Shown here: positions 62,757 through 64,000 of the stretch, piece by piece
How the letters are laid out: each line of letters begins with the position of its first letter
Numbering within the stretch: position 1 is the stretch's first letter
Origin: Phymorhynchus buccinoides
Taxonomy: Eukaryota; Mollusca; Gastropoda; Neogastropoda; Raphitomidae
Length of the DNA stretch: 64,000 nucleotides
Direction: 5' to 3'
Assembly: GCA_017654935.2 (NCBI GenBank)
Contig: CM065690.1
Span: 16,568,703 to 16,632,702 of the forward strand
Program-made: the position numbers and the translations under genes
Notes under the pieces: generated by a model
The model's input: the letters and a program-made list of their open reading frames with translations, nothing else
What the model was told of the DNA's origin: nothing
The model's database searches: none

Positions 62757-63834
62757 GAATTTGGCCACGCCCTCATCCCCATTTTCATTCTCTCCATCCG
62801 CTTTACAATTTAGCCATTCAGGTTTTTTTTAAATATTGTTCAACTGGCTTTCACGGCGTGAACCTGCGCACTTGAGTGGGCACCATGTTTGCCCATTTCT
62901 GCAGTGCATATTTGCCTTTATGGCCTTTTTTATATATATAGTTTTTTTACTAGGATTGTTTGTTATCCTTCTTTTACTGTTTTTTCATAAAACCTGGAAT
63001 CCGATTACGTAGAGTAGAGTAGAGTGGCTCCAACGTTTCCCCCAGCACTGTGTGAAATTTATGAGCTATAGTTACAATGATGAACATGCCATGTCGTGAA
63101 TTGTACTGTTTATTTGTAAATGTTTTGTTTTCAGTTTGGTGCGTTATTAAGAATCATTGAATGTGGCTTGGTCGACCTTTACGTCGGTGGACAGTCCTGA
63201 TATAACCATAGCTGTGGACGGAACTATAACAACTACCTAACTAACTAACCAGTCCGTAATTTAGACATAAGCCCCTACATCAAATTTTCGCTTCGAAAGT
63301 GTTCACTAGCGAGAAGCAACAGAAACGTTTTCGCCGTTCTCCGGAAGAGGATATGGGTAGGATCATGAATTAAGGGTTATTGTCCTTAAAAGACCCAGAC
63401 TTTGGAGATTGAGAATCGGAAACTGAAGGGGGGGGGGTCTAAACTACAACTTTGCCGATAACCGGATAAGAGGTGCCGAGATGATGCACTACACAAATTT
63501 CCTGATTAAAGAAATGTGTACGAACAGCCATGAAGCAAATAGATTGAAGAATTTGGGTTTTGACTTTGATGCTAGGCATCTTTCTGTTAGTTCGTTAGGA
63601 GAAGCCGGAGTTCCCAGGTACCTGCTTTGGATTTTTGGGGCCGAGGGATTCTTTCAGAGGAAAAAAACGCTCAGGCAATTCACATGAAATCATGGTCCTA
63701 TATATAGCTCACAGCACCCGGTTTTTCCCCCGAACCACCTTTCCCCTTGTTTTTGTTCATTGCCTTTTGTTGACACTCATCACCCGAGCATAACCAAAGT
63801 AAAGTTTTGATCCATTAGTCTTACATTGCTTCAC

Positions 63835-64000
63835 AGTGGTTATGCCACTTGTAAGGTCTTTGGTTTCTTTCGCTAGCCACCAATCGACTGAAAAGAATAT
63901 TAAATTTGTGCCTCTGTAAAGTTCCTTTAACAGAGGCACAAATTAATATTCTTTTCATCGATTGGTGGCTAGCGAAAGAAACCAAGGACCTTACAGGTGG
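63835..64000. repeat. Fold-back junction at about 63917
   Basis: From 63918 the sequence is the reverse complement of what precedes it: GTGCCTCTGT before, ACAGAGGCAC after, then AATTAATATTCTTTTCATCG and GTGGCTAGCGAAAGAAACC. The loop of about 12 bases corresponds to bases that continue straight on in the first copy (32022-32036). Confidence 0.93.

Larger units (their letters stand above)
50350..63917 (+). repeat. Second, indel-rich copy of 18717-32025
   Basis: Order and content match the first copy throughout: LINE fragment (about 52150-52720), TTAA MITEs (about 53122 and 56101), pogo-like element (about 54700-55252), hAT-like MITE, exon-11 array (57203-58152, also six extra units), 19-bp array, SINE and LINE tail. 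One- and two-base indels occur every few tens of bases in exons and introns alike, while 57885-58190 is virtually error-free. Some stretches, such as 58230-58320, also differ by substitution. It reads as an unpolished alternative haplotype. Confidence 0.93.

Overview
The window is eukaryotic: intron-split coding DNA, tRNA-derived SINEs, LINE tails, a DIRS retroelement, many MITEs and long microsatellites. The repeat mix (invertebrate-type SINE core, DIRS, Penelope-like tails) fits a lophotrochozoan, most likely a mollusc such as a marine gastropod. That placement is inference, not proof.

The only host gene I can support is the 3' part of an RNF213-type (mysterin) giant E3 ubiquitin ligase. 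Fourteen exons on the + strand lie between 5405 and 30840. All splice phases agree, and the last exon ends in a stop codon with a polyadenylation signal 65 bp beyond it. They encode about 700 residues matching the C-terminal region of RNF213. The AAA+ and RING parts would have to lie upstream of this window.

Layout: 1-4076 is a 4-kb imperfect palindrome. 4255-5397 holds a SINE and a LINE tail. 5405-30840 is the RNF213 part. Its second intron carries a 6,003-bp DIRS element at 7134-13136 with exact inverted termini and an internal complementary region. Other introns carry piggyBac-like, pogo-like and hAT-like elements and LINE tails. They also hold two tandem arrays that grew from exon-intron boundaries of the gene (after exons 6 and 11) and a duplicated acceptor edge of exon 9. 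31-49.8 kb has no gene I can support; it is repeats, including five near-identical 214-bp palindromic TA-flanked elements within 10 kb and a 660-bp CT tract. 49850-50349 is a 500-N assembly gap.

After the gap, 50350-63917 is a second, indel-rich copy of about 18717-32025, covering exons 7-14, the introns and the same transposon insertions. It ends by folding back on itself at about 63917. I read it as an unpolished haplotypic or raw-read duplicate rather than a real paralogue. The 4-kb palindrome at the start shows the same kind of indel noise and may also be a read-level fold-back. Anything structural in these two zones should be treated with caution.
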